Below, piece by piece: positions 32,143 through 42,191 of a stretch of DNA of 64,000 bases. Position numbers and translations under genes: made by a program. This stretch comes from Purpureocillium takamizusanense (lineage: Eukaryota; Ascomycota; Sordariomycetes; Hypocreales; Ophiocordycipitaceae). The notes beneath the pieces were generated by a model, which made no database searches, was not told the DNA's origin, and saw nothing but the letters and a program-made list of their open reading frames with translations. Within the stretch, counting starts at the first letter, position 1. The number at the start of each line of letters is the position of its first letter. The stretch is from the NCBI RefSeq assembly GCF_022605165.1, contig NC_063068.1, positions 62,001 through 126,000 on the forward strand. Reading direction: 5' to 3'.

Positions 32143-33249
32143 TAGAGTCGATCATCGTTGGGGCAAGTTTGTATGCACCAAGTACCTTTGTGTTGACTCG
32201 CTATGCATGGCGATGCAGCCTTTGGCCTCTGCCTCGTGACAATGAGAAGCCCGCGAGTTACTTTTGGCTTTTGATCAACTTGACGGGACTCTATCTGGCA
32301 CGGTTTCGGCTACTACTACTAAGTGACTTGGTATTTCGGTTGTCGCCACGAGCATACTGACCAAGAAAACAGCAATAATAACACCGTTGATGTTCGAGCC
32401 TAGCGTGTGCATGAAAATGCTGTCTGTTCCCCCTGGCCTCATCCGCCACTCCCGCGCCCCACGGGCTCTACGTCTGCGAAGAAGCCGTGAACCGATTAAG
32501 TGCCCGAATTCTCCATCTACATCTTACAATTCACTACACGGCCATAGTTCGGACGAAAAATTTACACCGCGGGCAAGATCGGATTATCTGAAACGTTACA
32601 TCTCTAATAAGACCATTCTGTTCCTAATACGAGATGTAGAGGAGAGCCGGACGCGCCGGCGTAGCGATAGCCGAATATACATTAAACTCCTAGGGTGCGA
32701 TTGTGTCAGGAAAGGCATGGCAATGCCAGCATGGCTACTCATGTCCTTGCAAACTATCCCGCTTACAAAGTAGACCACGATGTGGCTTATCGACTGTGGA
32801 GCCACCTTGCCGAACACATGGTTCGAGATCGGACGGGTCGTTCTCGGTCGCATACGCTGCACAGCCGCTGAAACTGATCGAGACATGACACCATCTCCTT
32901 CTGATAAAATTCCATCCGGCACTAAAGCCAGACCCATAATAAACATCCCGCGGAAGCGAGGGTGCAAGTACCTGCATATAAGTCGGACCTGGTCTGTGTC
33001 GAGGATGGAGCCACCCTCGGTGTGCAGTTCCCCCAACACCTCACCAACCTAGCCACGCCGCGACACCTCTAGAAAGCATGCAAGTTCCCATCTATCTGCA
33101 TCGACATTATGCCCTTTCGATTATGCATATCCTGTGGCTCCTAATGCGGCAATGCATCCGCCGTTGTTGTTCTCTCATACTCTCTCGATCGTGACATGAC
33201 AGTACTTGGGGCGATTGACAATGTGCTCTTCAATGTCGCCGCTGTTCAG

Positions 33250-34700
33250 CTACTCCTTTTCGTCGCTATTGAGTGGGTTCTTCACTTTCACAACTTTGAA
33301 ACTGAAGATTAAGAGCGCCATGATGAACTTCAGCTAGGGGAGAGCCTGCCTCTTACCGAAGCATTGGCGGGGCCCAGTAGAGAATGCTAGGTTCGGACCG
33401 GCTCTCGGATCGAAAACCCCCGTTTATGACCGTTGTCGTCGGTCTCCTTCAGCGATGTCATCGTCTTTCCAAGCAGGGACTCCTTGTCCACCGCTGATCC
33501 CCACCGCAGGTTTGGCTTTTCCAGAGTGTTCGATACCGGACTCTATTAGAGAAGGTCCCGCTAGGCAGATGATGATGTCTGTATCTTTCGAGATCCTATA
33601 TTCGCGAATATAGGTATCGCATGTCGCTTTTCGGATAATAGGTGTCGCAGTCGCGGCACATAGAAGCGGCTCCTCAACCACCGATTAAAGTAAGGTACTT
33701 GCAGGGAGAGTAACTCGGACATTGTCGGCAGGCGGTATTCCGAGCGTGCGAGAGGGCATGCCTGCCATAGGGCTTCACGGAATCGAGACTGCACGTCTTA
33801 GTATCGGATCATATGCTTCAACTACCACGCCAAGACTATTGCAGTAGTGTCATGACCCGCGACTAAATACCATAGAAGCTTGAGAAGAGTTAGCCGTTGC
33901 CTTGAGCATACCCTCTCAGTACATACCTCATCTCGAATCGCTAGGGAATAGAAATCGGGATCGCGTCCGCTCGGTCGGCGGCATCCTGCTCTCGTTAAAG
34001 TAAATGGTCTAAAGCACATCGCGGGGGGGAATTCCTTAGGTCTCGCAAGCCGTTTATCTATTTGGCGCCTTAAGAGTGACGACCTCGTCCAAAAAGATCG
34101 AAAATGCTTAGGCTTTAAGAGTGCCAGTAATTGCGCTAGCCCTGGAAAAGGACTGCTCTGGGCAATAGAAATCGTTTCTGGTATATCGAGCAAGGCTTCC
34201 ACCTCGGGGCTCGGAGGGGAAGCTGTGAATCCAACGGTTCTCGCGCGCCTGGCTGGAAGATGTCACTATGGCGGTTCTTTAGCTGATTGATGCTTGCCGT
34301 GACTGAGCACTGGGCTTTATCCATGTCAAAAGTAACGCTACAGATCATGTCTCATCTCGCTAGGTACAGGTCTTGACTAGCGGAGAAGGGAATGGTAGTG
34401 GTATCTAAGACTAATGGCTGTTATAGAAGCTCTTGCAATTTTTAGAATAGTTATTACAGTCCTGTATGAAGATAGAGTAACTGGTTGCTTTTCCGCGCCT
34501 GCTGAGTTTATTGCTACGTCGAAAATGTTATTTCTCATGCCCTTGCGACGCTTATGCGAGTTTTATGCAAGATTCTCGAGGCAGCAGATGAGGGCCGGGT
34601 CGGCTCAAGCTAATAAGAATGAGCGCGCAGACAGACTAACTTAGCACGTAAATTGTGGAGCCCCATGCCCCGAAACTTATATACTCTTCGGGCTTGCTCT
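33250..34700 (-). pseudogene. Decayed cytochrome P450
   Basis: The minus strand carries the landmarks of a fungal cytochrome P450 in the right order but in different frames. They are DMICSVTFD near 34345 (helix-E/F region) and PFPGLAQLLALLKP near 34140-34170. The helix-I oxygen-binding motif AGHDTT lies near 33840. A helix-K-like FREALW follows near 33770, then the R-x-ATxDTxI-xx-YRI-K-T beta strand near 33600-33640. The heme-ligand motif FSTGPRQCFG lies near 33370-33385. Frame changes and stops lie between these pieces (for example between the helix-I and helix-K segments), so no single product is possible. The N terminus cannot be traced beyond about 34,700, and both ends are approximate. 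The original substrate is unknown. Confidence 0.78.
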
Positions 34701-35169
34701 TCGGGCATGACGGATAGCTTTCGTTTATAACTTGCTTACCTCTATCCCGTATGCGAGCATATTAGTGCCTGTAAGCATGTTAGCCCGCCCGCGAAGCTGA
34801 CACAGACAGAAATATGGAGATCATTTCAATGTTCCTAGGTGTAATGTAGCTACGCTTCGGAACCGAAGGCCGAAAATAGCGACTTCGCAGCGACTTTCTC
34901 AGCATTCGCGTGGAATTCGACGAACGACCTAGGCGAATTGGGAGATGAAGATGCCGCGACAGGCCGATGGCGCAAACGAGAAGTGGGACGTGTACGATCC
35001 AGAGAGTTCAATGTTGGTCCAAGAGCAAAGCCCTGGAAGAACCGGGCGCGACTTTGTTGTGCCGCGCAACAATAAAAGCCGCGAGGGGTGCCTTGGTTCG
35101 AGCATCAATGAACCCAACCTTTCATCTTCTTCTCCCAACTGCAATCCCAATCTTTCGTCGATTGCCATC
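34701..35169. other. Spacer and promoter of the six-cysteine secreted protein
   Basis: About 470 bp. A weak TATA-like AATAAAAG lies at 35071-35078, 99 bp before the ATG at 35170. A short CTTCGGGC motif is repeated near 34687 and 34702. Confidence 0.45.
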
Positions 35170-35692
35170 ATGAAGCTCATGACCCTCTCCGTCCTCAGTG
35201 CCTATGTGGCATCGACCCTCGCCGCCGACTGCTTTGGCATTGTGAACAAGGGCCTCGCGGACCTCGCAGACCCTTACTGGGATGCTCGCTACGCCATGTG
35301 TCACAACGAGCCCAACTCAGGCTGCGGCTATCAGCAGGAGTGCTCGACCTATGCCTCGAAGCCGCTCGGTTATGGCGGCCAGATGAAGCTTCAGGTGACC
35401 CTCACGCGCAAGTACACGAGCAACAAAAAGGGGTTCAAAGACTGCTGGGTACGACGAACGCAATAACTCCACCACCCTATCAAATCTTTCATGCGGTGCA
35501 GAGAAGCTAACTAAGCAATTCAACACAGGCCGCTACCGAGTGAGCGCGAGTTCTCGTTTCCAATTCGGGGTTTTACTGACAAGTTGCAGGGACATGATCA
35601 ACCAGTGTGTCAAGGGACAACAGAGATACGCCGGTACTTGGTCGGCCAACGGTCAACTGTACCAGGTTGACGGAGAAATCGTTGAGGCCTAG
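35170..35692 (+). CDS. Small secreted six-cysteine protein with an 11-nt microexon
   Basis: Exons are 35170-35448, 35529-35539 (11 nt) and 35590-35692, 130 residues in all. Both introns have good sites: GTACGA with a GCTAACT branch and ACAG acceptor, and GTGAGC with an ACTGACA branch and GCAG acceptor. Skipping the microexon would break the frame, and including it closes the frame into a Cys-containing tail, so it is well supported. The signal peptide is about 1-19 (MKLMTLSVLSAYVASTLAA). The mature part has six Cys (DCFG, MCHN, SGCGYQQEC, KDCW, NQCV). No known family is claimed; it looks like a candidate effector or antimicrobial protein. It is expressed away from the P450 remnant. Confidence 0.75.
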
Positions 35693-36191
35693 AAGCGGGG
35701 CGATGTCTGATGGTGAGAGCCCGGGTCCATCACCAGGGAGACCTTCATCCGCCGTAGGGGAGGGAGCAGGTGTTCGTTTCACGGGCTAATCCGTGCCCTC
35801 GTTCCACACCGTGGAAGATTATTTGTATTGGTAGGCAGCTTTGCCCTAGGAAAGCATATGTTATTATAGCTAGAGGCCGATAGCCGACGTCTCCGTCGAA
35901 TGCAGCACGGCTGCTACTTTGGACTGAGAAAAACACAAGGCACTGACAAGCATGTGTGGGCATGTGCCATGATCGTGACTTGTACCTAAAAATCAGCACC
36001 GAGCAGCACGAATACCGTAGTACTCGGATTCGATCTGACACTGCTGACTGGGCTGCATTGAACAAAGCAATGCTTTTTAAATAGCGACTTATATTTGAGA
36101 TCATTATTCATTGCTGGAATCCAACGTCTCCATTGAGCAATCTGGCTGAGATGGGAACGTCTGGAACGACATCGACTATTTCATGTAAATA
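35693..36191. other. Convergent intergenic gap
   Basis: About 500 bp between the stops of the six-cysteine protein gene (plus) and the methyltransferase gene (minus). Nothing beyond 3' flanks was recognised. Confidence 0.5.
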
Positions 36192-37046
36192 TCAAGGCTC
36201 TGCCCTCCTCCGGCATATCACCTCGCCGCTCGGCACCGCAAACCAAGCATCCTCCTCGGACCCCCACCGCTTCCAGACATCGGAAGCCTTTGCCAGTTCA
36301 TCTTCGGTGGCCACGCCCGCCTCCTTCGCCGTCTCGGCAAACGAAGAAGCCACCGTTCGCTCCGCCCATAACCCGCTCCACCAGGCGATTTCTTCGGGCG
36401 TGCTGTAGCACCAGCTGGTGGAGCTCGCGGACACGTCGGCGGGCGCGAAGCCGGCGCGACGGGCCCAGGCGTGCACCATGCGACCCGCGTCGGGTTCGCC
36501 GCCGTTGGCGGTCGCTACCCGCCGGTACAGGGCGCGCCAGTCCTCCATGCCGTCGACGTCGGGGTGCCACGAGAAGGCGCCGTAGTCGGACTCGCGGGCG
36601 GCGACGATGCCGCTGCCGGGCCTGGCGACGCGACGCATCTCGCGCAGGATGCCGACGGGGTCCTTGACGTGCTGCAGGACCTGGTGGCAGAAGACGACGT
36701 CGAAGCTGCCGTCGGGGAAGTCGAGGGCGTTGGCGTCGCCGACGACGAAGTCGATGTTGGCGACGCCTCGTTCGGCGGCCAGGGCCCGCGCCTTTTCCAG
36801 CACGTCGCCGGCGCGCTCGAGGCCCGTGACGTGGCCCTGCGGGACGAGCGCGGCCAGGTCGACGGTGATGGTGCCGGGTCCGCAGCCGATGTCGAGGACG
36901 CGCATGGACGGCGCGACATGTGGCAGCAGAAAGGCCGCCGAGTTGGCGGCGGTGCGCCAGGCGTGCGACCGCAGCACTGAGGCGTGGTGGCCATGCGTGT
37001 AAGTCGCGGCCTCGGATTTGTTGGGTGCGCCGTCTGTTGCGGACAT
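36192..37046 (-). CDS. Class I SAM-dependent methyltransferase (UbiE/COQ5-like)
   Basis: A single exon of 284 residues. The Rossmann SAM-binding site is explicit: motif I VLDIGCGPGT (about 50-59), the acidic loop LERAGD of strand 2, the GDANALDFPDG motif of the SAM adenine site, and VVFCHQVLQHVKDP (motif II region). The C-terminal half (SWCYSTPEEIAWWSGLW) is the usual substrate-side region of fungal UbiE-like enzymes of secondary metabolism. The substrate is unknown. The ATG at 37046 is chosen; a longer frame upstream is Pro-rich and unlike the family. It is locally much richer in GC than the flanking accessory region. It could work with the neighbouring hydrolase, but no synthase gene lies nearby. 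Confidence 0.88.
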   Translation of the reverse strand: MSATDGAPNKSEAATYTHGHHASVLRSHAWRTAANSAAFLLPHVAPSMRVLDIGCGPGTITVDLAALVPQGHVTGLERAGDVLEKARALAAERGVANIDFVVGDANALDFPDGSFDVVFCHQVLQHVKDPVGILREMRRVARPGSGIVAARESDYGAFSWHPDVDGMEDWRALYRRVATANGGEPDAGRMVHAWARRAGFAPADVSASSTSWCYSTPEEIAWWSGLWAERTVASSFAETAKEAGVATEDELAKASDVWKRWGSEEDAWFAVPSGEVICRRRAEP

Positions 37047-37522
37047 GGCTACAAATAACGTCTGGGGGAGTTGTGGGCGGGGGCTTTGTGGGAAACAGCA
37101 CGGTGTTGTCTTCACCAGCTGTGCCTGTATGTTGTTTGACCGTCTCCAGTGAGGCGACAGAGGGAAACTTTATATGTTTGTTTGGTTCCAATTCATGGCG
37201 GTTGATCAAGTCCGGTGTCGGAGCTTCTGAACGGCAGGCGCAACCCATAGCGGGCGCCGCCTCCGCCTCCGCAGCCGATCGTCAGCTCCACATCCGCCCC
37301 GACCTGGCACTATTATCTTCATCTTCCTTCATCTTGCACTCCGGGCAAGACGCTATTTCCGTCACCACGTAGGATGTGTTGTGTTGATGGCAACACCTAT
37401 CGAAAACAGACTGCTTCTCGCGATGAACCTGGCCTCCCTACTCATCCAGGTTTCGGGGGGAGCAACATTGAATCTCGTGTTTGCCTGTGTCACTCGTGCC
37501 TCAAGGCCCTCACCTCAACTAT
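37047..37522. other. Methyltransferase promoter, hydrolase 3' flank
   Basis: About 475 bp between two minus-strand genes. No additional feature was recognised. Confidence 0.5.
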
Positions 37523-38449
37523 CTAAATGGTAGCCTTGAGGCTTTTGATAACCTTGCTGTACGCCAGCTCCGTCTTCTCAGGGTTATGCAGCCTCGGCTT
37601 GATCGTCTTGTCGAACCCGTGCCCAACCCCTTCCAGCTTGACCACCTCGACGCCACATCCAGCCTGCTCCAGTTTCCGGCCAAAGGCCTCTGTCTCCGGC
37701 GCCAGCACATCTCCCGAGCAGACAAAGAGCATGGTGCGCTCAGGGAACGAAGACGCCTCGGCAAACGTTGGCGACACCCTGGGCGACGTCCGGTCCTGAA
37801 CCCTCGGGACGTAGGCGTCGGCAAGGAAGCGCTGGAACCAAGCGGGCAGCGGCTCGATGGGCTCTGGTACCAACCGCTCCTCCGCGGTTATGCTCAGGTC
37901 GACGCCAGGGTAGAAAGCGTAGACGGCTCGGATGTTGATGTTCTTGAATTGGCGTCGCAGATCGGACGCCGCCACCAGTGCCAGGTTGCCGCCGGAACTG
38001 AACCCAGACAGCGCCACCCGGTCGATGTCGAAGACGCGCTTCTGGCTCTCGACCCATCGCAGCACGTCCTCGGCGTCTTCTACAGCCCCGGGGAACGGCC
38101 GCTCAGGTCCTTTCTGGTAGTCGGCGTCCAGTACCTGAAGATTCGTGTCGCGGGCCACCCGCTCGCAGAAGGCGTGGTCCATGCCCAAATTGGGAATGAT
38201 GTAACCGCCTCCATGCCAATTGACGACGACCCCCGAAGGCTCGCCGCCGTCGACGTAGCCGGGCGGGTGGTAGATCCAAGCTTTGATGAAGCGGCCCTTC
38301 TCGCGGGACGGGATGCGCACTTCCTTGCGCTTACACGTTGAGGATGGCCGGAAGTGAGAGCGCGTAAAAACGTAGGTAAGCAGGCGGAGAAGCGATGCGA
38401 TTGCCTTCAACCTGAGATACCCCCAGAGGCCATAGGGGGACGCCATCAT
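37523..38449 (-). CDS. Alpha/beta hydrolase fold-3 (HSL-type) esterase
   Basis: A single exon of 308 residues. An N-terminal hydrophobic segment (about 10-28) may anchor it to a membrane. The oxyanion-hole motif HGGG is at 79-82, the nucleophile elbow GFSSG at 149-153 (Ser151), the likely Asp247 in CSGDVLAPE, and His277 in VGHGFD. This is the complete catalytic set of hormone-sensitive-lipase-type carboxylesterases, which cleave small acyl esters or lactones. Two adjacent ATGs open the frame; the first is used. It is transcribed in the same direction as the methyltransferase, 476 bp away, so the pair may share a metabolic role, but this is inference. Confidence 0.9.
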   Translation of the reverse strand: MMASPYGLWGYLRLKAIASLLRLLTYVFTRSHFRPSSTCKRKEVRIPSREKGRFIKAWIYHPPGYVDGGEPSGVVVNWHGGGYIIPNLGMDHAFCERVARDTNLQVLDADYQKGPERPFPGAVEDAEDVLRWVESQKRVFDIDRVALSGFSSGGNLALVAASDLRRQFKNINIRAVYAFYPGVDLSITAEERLVPEPIEPLPAWFQRFLADAYVPRVQDRTSPRVSPTFAEASSFPERTMLFVCSGDVLAPETEAFGRKLEQAGCGVEVVKLEGVGHGFDKTIKPRLHNPEKTELAYSKVIKSLKATI

Positions 38450-39387
38450 TGATGAGGGGCCTCGATCAGGCGAGAAACATTGCCGCCTTGACTGTCTTGC
38501 GAGGAGTAGAGTGGGCTCGTAGATACGACAGGCGAGTGTTTCGTCTCCGTCTTATAGTGCTGCCAGTTGGCTTCTCACCTGCTTTCCCTTTATGGTAGAC
38601 ACGGTCAATTGCTCGTCACGGACGCAATGTCGCGGCGAGACGTAATGAGATGGCTTCACCGTGCCATCGATACGCCCGGCCGTGACTCATCACCGAGGGA
38701 GCGGCGGTAGCTAAAACAGGAATGGCCTCTAATAAAGTCCCGGGCGGCTTTGAGCGAGCGCCAGTACTACACAGGCACTGTAAGACACCACTTGCTCAGC
38801 TGGGTAACATCGGCCTTACTGTCTAAAATACCGTGTCGCAGACCATCAGGTGTACATAGTGTGCGACCATCACTATTAAATGCTAAATGTTAACAAGCGG
38901 TGTTGGCTTATCGAGTGACATAATGTCAGGCTTCGGTGGATAAAATAGAACGTGGGCCGCTGAGTTTACGCGAGCTTTATGATGGCTGTTCTGTTTCTCG
39001 CAGTGATTGGTGATGGGCCGCACTTCCACCGTCCGAAGTCAAGGCTCGGCTACAATGCCTCAGCTGGAGGACATACGCTGGACACTTATAATCTCCGCAT
39101 CCATTTTCTCGCCATATAAGTATAGACGTCAACAGCTGTGTCTACCACGGCGCGTTCTCAGATTGCGAAAGTGTGACGTGGGTGAGCCAGGGGATGTGCT
39201 CGGGGACGGTCCGAGCCTTCAATTCGTTCTCATCAAATTGAGCCTATGTACAGATCGTTCCCCATCACGTTCCCATAAAGCTGGCCACCCGCTCAGGGCT
39301 GCCCAGAGATCTCAGCCAGCATCCAGCAGATTAAAGACTAGCAGTGGCTGGCCGTTCATCTCTATCCAGACCCTGTCATCTCGAGGT
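38450..39387. other. Hydrolase promoter and ribonuclease-like gene 3' flank
   Basis: About 940 bp between two minus-strand genes. No conserved frame, tRNA or repeat was recognised. Confidence 0.5.
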
Positions 39388-39921
39388 TTACTTCTTGAGC
39401 TGGCAGTTGTGCGGGTTGCCAGTGCCGTCCGGCTTCAATTTGCCGCCAATGCCGCACCACTTGAGGTCCTTGGTGTAGTAGACGCGCATCGGACCGGGCT
39501 TGTTCTTGTCGCCCTTCTTCTCCTTATAATTGTAAGGCTTGCCGTTAGCGAGGACGGGCAGCTCCCAAACATCCTTGCCACAGCCCTTGGCAAACTTCAT
39601 GACATTGCCCTTGTTGTCAAACGGCTTGGGGTAGCCGCTCTGGCCCGTCTTGGTCTTGGCGTCACGAAAGAAGCCGATTGACTTGTCGTAGCTGATATCG
39701 CCGTAATGCTGGCCGTTATTGTCCGCACCAGCCTTGCACACGTAGATCTACCAAACTCCCTGTTAATACGTGGACATGGTGCGCGGTGTGAGAAGATATG
39801 GAGGGTATAGTACCTGACCAGCGCGAGCTTCGAGGGAGAACTCGTCGTTGGGGATAGGGGCAGGGCTGGCGACGGCAGCGGTCGCCGCGAGAAGGCTCAA
39901 AAGGTACGAATAGGCAACCAT
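39388..39921 (-). CDS. Secreted ribotoxin/RNase T1-like ribonuclease
   Basis: A member of the fungal guanyl-specific RNase/ribotoxin superfamily; ribotoxins in it cut one phosphodiester bond of the sarcin-ricin loop. Exons are 39814-39921 and 39388-39747, 155 residues; the intron is 66 nt (GTACTA donor, GGTAG acceptor). The signal peptide is about 1-18. Four Cys (40, 92, 134, 151) are placed for the two family disulfides. Candidate active-site residues are Glu98 (WELP), Arg124 (PGPMRVYY) and His149 near the C terminus. The position where the family usually has the first catalytic His, just after the GYP turn, is Lys77 here. The protein is very Lys-rich, so basic. The insertions near 80-95 and 103-120 are longer than in plain T1 enzymes and more like ribotoxin loops. 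Toxicity is not shown by sequence alone. Confidence 0.78.
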
Positions 39922-41195
39922 GATGACTGATTTCAAGGGCGATAGTTGACCGAGTACAGGATAGAAGATGCGTCGACTAATTTGGGTTGTGGTTCTACGT
40001 CTGGTCTATCGCAAGACTGGCATAGGTTTATTTATACATGTAGACGGTGCTTCGCGAGACTCGGGCGTCGAATCATTGAGCCACAGGCCATAGCCCCCAA
40101 GAGGAACGGCCTGGCATCCTAGACAGACACATGAACGCGCTCGCCGTGCACCGGCATCCTTCCTAGGTCAAGTCGCGACTCCACAGCGTCTTCCGCCTCA
40201 GGCCATGATATTCAACAGCCCGCGCGATTTATTATTCCTCGTCAGCTACGTTTGGTTACATCGGGAAGGGACAAGCGCCGGGTATCGAACCGACCCCCTG
40301 GCAACGAGGCTGAGGAACTCTTGAAGGAATAGAAATCGGGGCCCAGTGGGCCGCGAGCTGACAGATCGACTGCGTCTGTGCCCTGCCGCTGGTCTAAGCT
40401 GACATCCCCATATTGACGAGGTCTACCATTAATTGCCGTTCCTTTGTTGAAACGTACGACTTTAAAACACAGCTTAGCTTTGTGAGAGCCCGGTCGTGTA
40501 TATGGTCGACTCTTCTTGTGCAGATGCAAGTCGAAACTCGGCGAGACTAGACGTCAATACCGCAACATGTCGGCAATTCGCGGATATCCCGACCATTCAG
40601 TCGATGCAATGCAGTAGTTCCGCGGATCCTGCAGCTGATCGGCAAGCGAGTGGTACATGGCTGCATTGCCTGGTGCTGCGGCTGGCGCTTGCCGATGCCT
40701 GCCAACCTGCCTGACCCGTTCTGGAAGGCAGTCAGAGTCGCAATGAGCCCCCATCCCCCAGCCGAGTCTGTGCTTGAGCCTCGGATGATGACACACTAGC
40801 TTTCGGACGCATGGCTCTATAGTGCCATATAATTTGAGCTGGTTGGTGATCTTTCTTGTTTTCGCAGCGAGTCTGACTGGTGATCCATTATAAAATAGCA
40901 CAAACCGTCTGACAGCGTCAGTGGAGAGAGCGGGTTATTGGGCGAGTCGCGGCCATCTTCCGTTTGAGGCGGTGCAGGTGTGGCCAACAAACCGGTAAGC
41001 ATAGGCAGGATTTTGGAACCAAAACCTGCAAAGATCCGCATTCGCATTTGGCTCACTCCATTAAACTAGCGAATGTTCGAAGAGTGACTGTACGCGCTGC
41101 ACAAGAGCCAGCACATTGCATTCGCTTCGTGTTCCTTCCTCTCTCCAACAACCCATCTCTCTCTCACAAGCAGGACAGACCGAAACGAAAAGAAA
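39922..41195. other. Intergenic, divergent promoters
   Basis: About 1.3 kb between the ribonuclease-like gene (minus) and the DUF3632 gene (plus). A TATA box is listed separately. The DUF3632 leader is CT-rich (CTCTCCAACAACCCATCTC region). A 95-codon minus-strand frame at 40242-40529 has no family resemblance. Confidence 0.5.
40029..40036 (-). promoter_or_regulatory. TATA box of the ribonuclease-like gene
   Basis: TATAAATA on the minus strand, 108 bp before the ATG at 39921. The distance is almost the same as for the N-glycosylase-like gene (109 bp). Confidence 0.6.
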
Positions 41196-42159
41196 ATGTC
41201 TCATGTGCAACTCCGCCTCGAAGATGAAGGCGCCCCGGACTTTGCAGGCGACGTGGTTGAGACGCTCAATGCGGTCCTCGCGCCCAACCGCTCCAAGTCG
41301 CCAAGCGAAGCTGCGGCATCCCTGAACGCCCTCTGCAGTAACGACTACGCGCAACACGGCTCTGCGGGGTCGTTCCTCTGGTGGTTCTGGGATCTGGTGC
41401 ACGACTTGGCGCGCCAACTGCCCTACGACGGTCCGCAGCAGGACCAGCTAGCAGACGTCGTCAGGGCGCTTCACGACCTGCCGCCCAGGACGGTCAGCTT
41501 GGGAGAGGACTGGGGCAGCGAGGGCGACGTGCAGCTATGGACGGGCTTGCCCATGTTTGCCAATACGTTTCGTGAAAAGCTCGATGATGGTGAGTCGTGT
41601 TTTCTTTGACTGTCATCATCTGCACGGCTGGCTGACGTTGACAACTTCACTAGGCGATTCGAGAGCCTCCGGGGAGGTGCAGAGAAAGGAGCGGGCCGTC
41701 AATCTCCAGGCTTACGCATCGCGCGTCGCCGGCATGGGCTTCTTTCCCTTCGAGATGTACGCCGTCTGGGCCTTTGTAGACGCCTTGGAAGGCACCATGA
41801 GGCATGTCCGCGGCGCCCCAGATGAGGTCGACGATGACCCGGCCTCGATCGAGGGTTTGCCATACAAGGTCAGCATCGCCGCATCATGGATGGTCCACAC
41901 CGGAGAGCGCTTGTACGGGCGCGACGAGGAGGTCCATGGAGCTACGGCCGGCCCTCTATGGAGGCTTGACAAGAAGGAGGCTATCAGGCTGCGGCGCAAG
42001 TTCAGGGGCACGAATGGATTATGTCCGCAGCGGTGGCGGCTATGGAAGGGGAGGTTTGCCGCGATTCACAGTATGGAGCGGCTAGATGAAAAGGTCCGGA
42101 CCGAGGCGAAGAATGCGTGTGCCGCCATGGATAAGGCTGAGGAGAGCCACAAGTCGTAA
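41196..42159 (+). CDS. DUF3632 family protein
   Basis: A fungal protein of the DUF3632 family, widespread in Pezizomycotina and of unknown function. Exons are 41196-41589 and 41654-42159 (64-nt intron, GTGAGT donor, CTGAC branch, CTAG acceptor), 299 residues. Family-like features are the FLWWFWDLVHDLARQLPYD block (about 62-80), the MGFFPFEMYAVWAFVDALE block, and the SIAASWMVHTGERLYG block. The last part is a C-terminal GTNGLCPQRWRLWKGRF segment. There is no signal peptide. The ATG follows an A-rich context (GAAAATG). Its stop codon is only 32 bp from the stop of the convergent GT17 gene. Confidence 0.85.
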
Positions 42160-42191
42160 AGCGCCTAATCAATGTAAAGGTTATTTTCCGT

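Larger units (their letters stand above)
31761..33249. other. N-glycosylase-like gene promoter and AT-rich spacer
   Basis: About 1.5 kb. It holds the TATA box and CCAT repeat listed separately. A plus-strand stretch at about 32722-33070 shows broken protein-like reading (NASMATHVLANYPAYK, later VPAYKSDLVCVEDGATLG) that may be another decayed gene, but the family could not be named. Confidence 0.45.

Noticed and set aside
31821..32360. 179-codon plus-strand frame across the N-glycosylase-like gene promoter
   Set aside because: It does not start with ATG, runs through the TATA box and CCAT repeat, and has low-complexity Ser/His/Pro content.
32596..33039. 147-codon minus-strand frame
   Set aside because: No family resemblance; the plus strand of the same stretch looks at least as protein-like, so neither was called as an intact gene.
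39007..39681. 224-codon plus-strand frame opposite the ribonuclease-like gene
   Set aside because: It is the antisense shadow of the second exon, which has clear family residues and a valid intron.
40255..40330. A B-box-like sequence (GGTTCGATACC on the minus strand) suggesting a tRNA
   Set aside because: The flanks do not form the 5-bp T stem, and no A box or acceptor stem could be paired.
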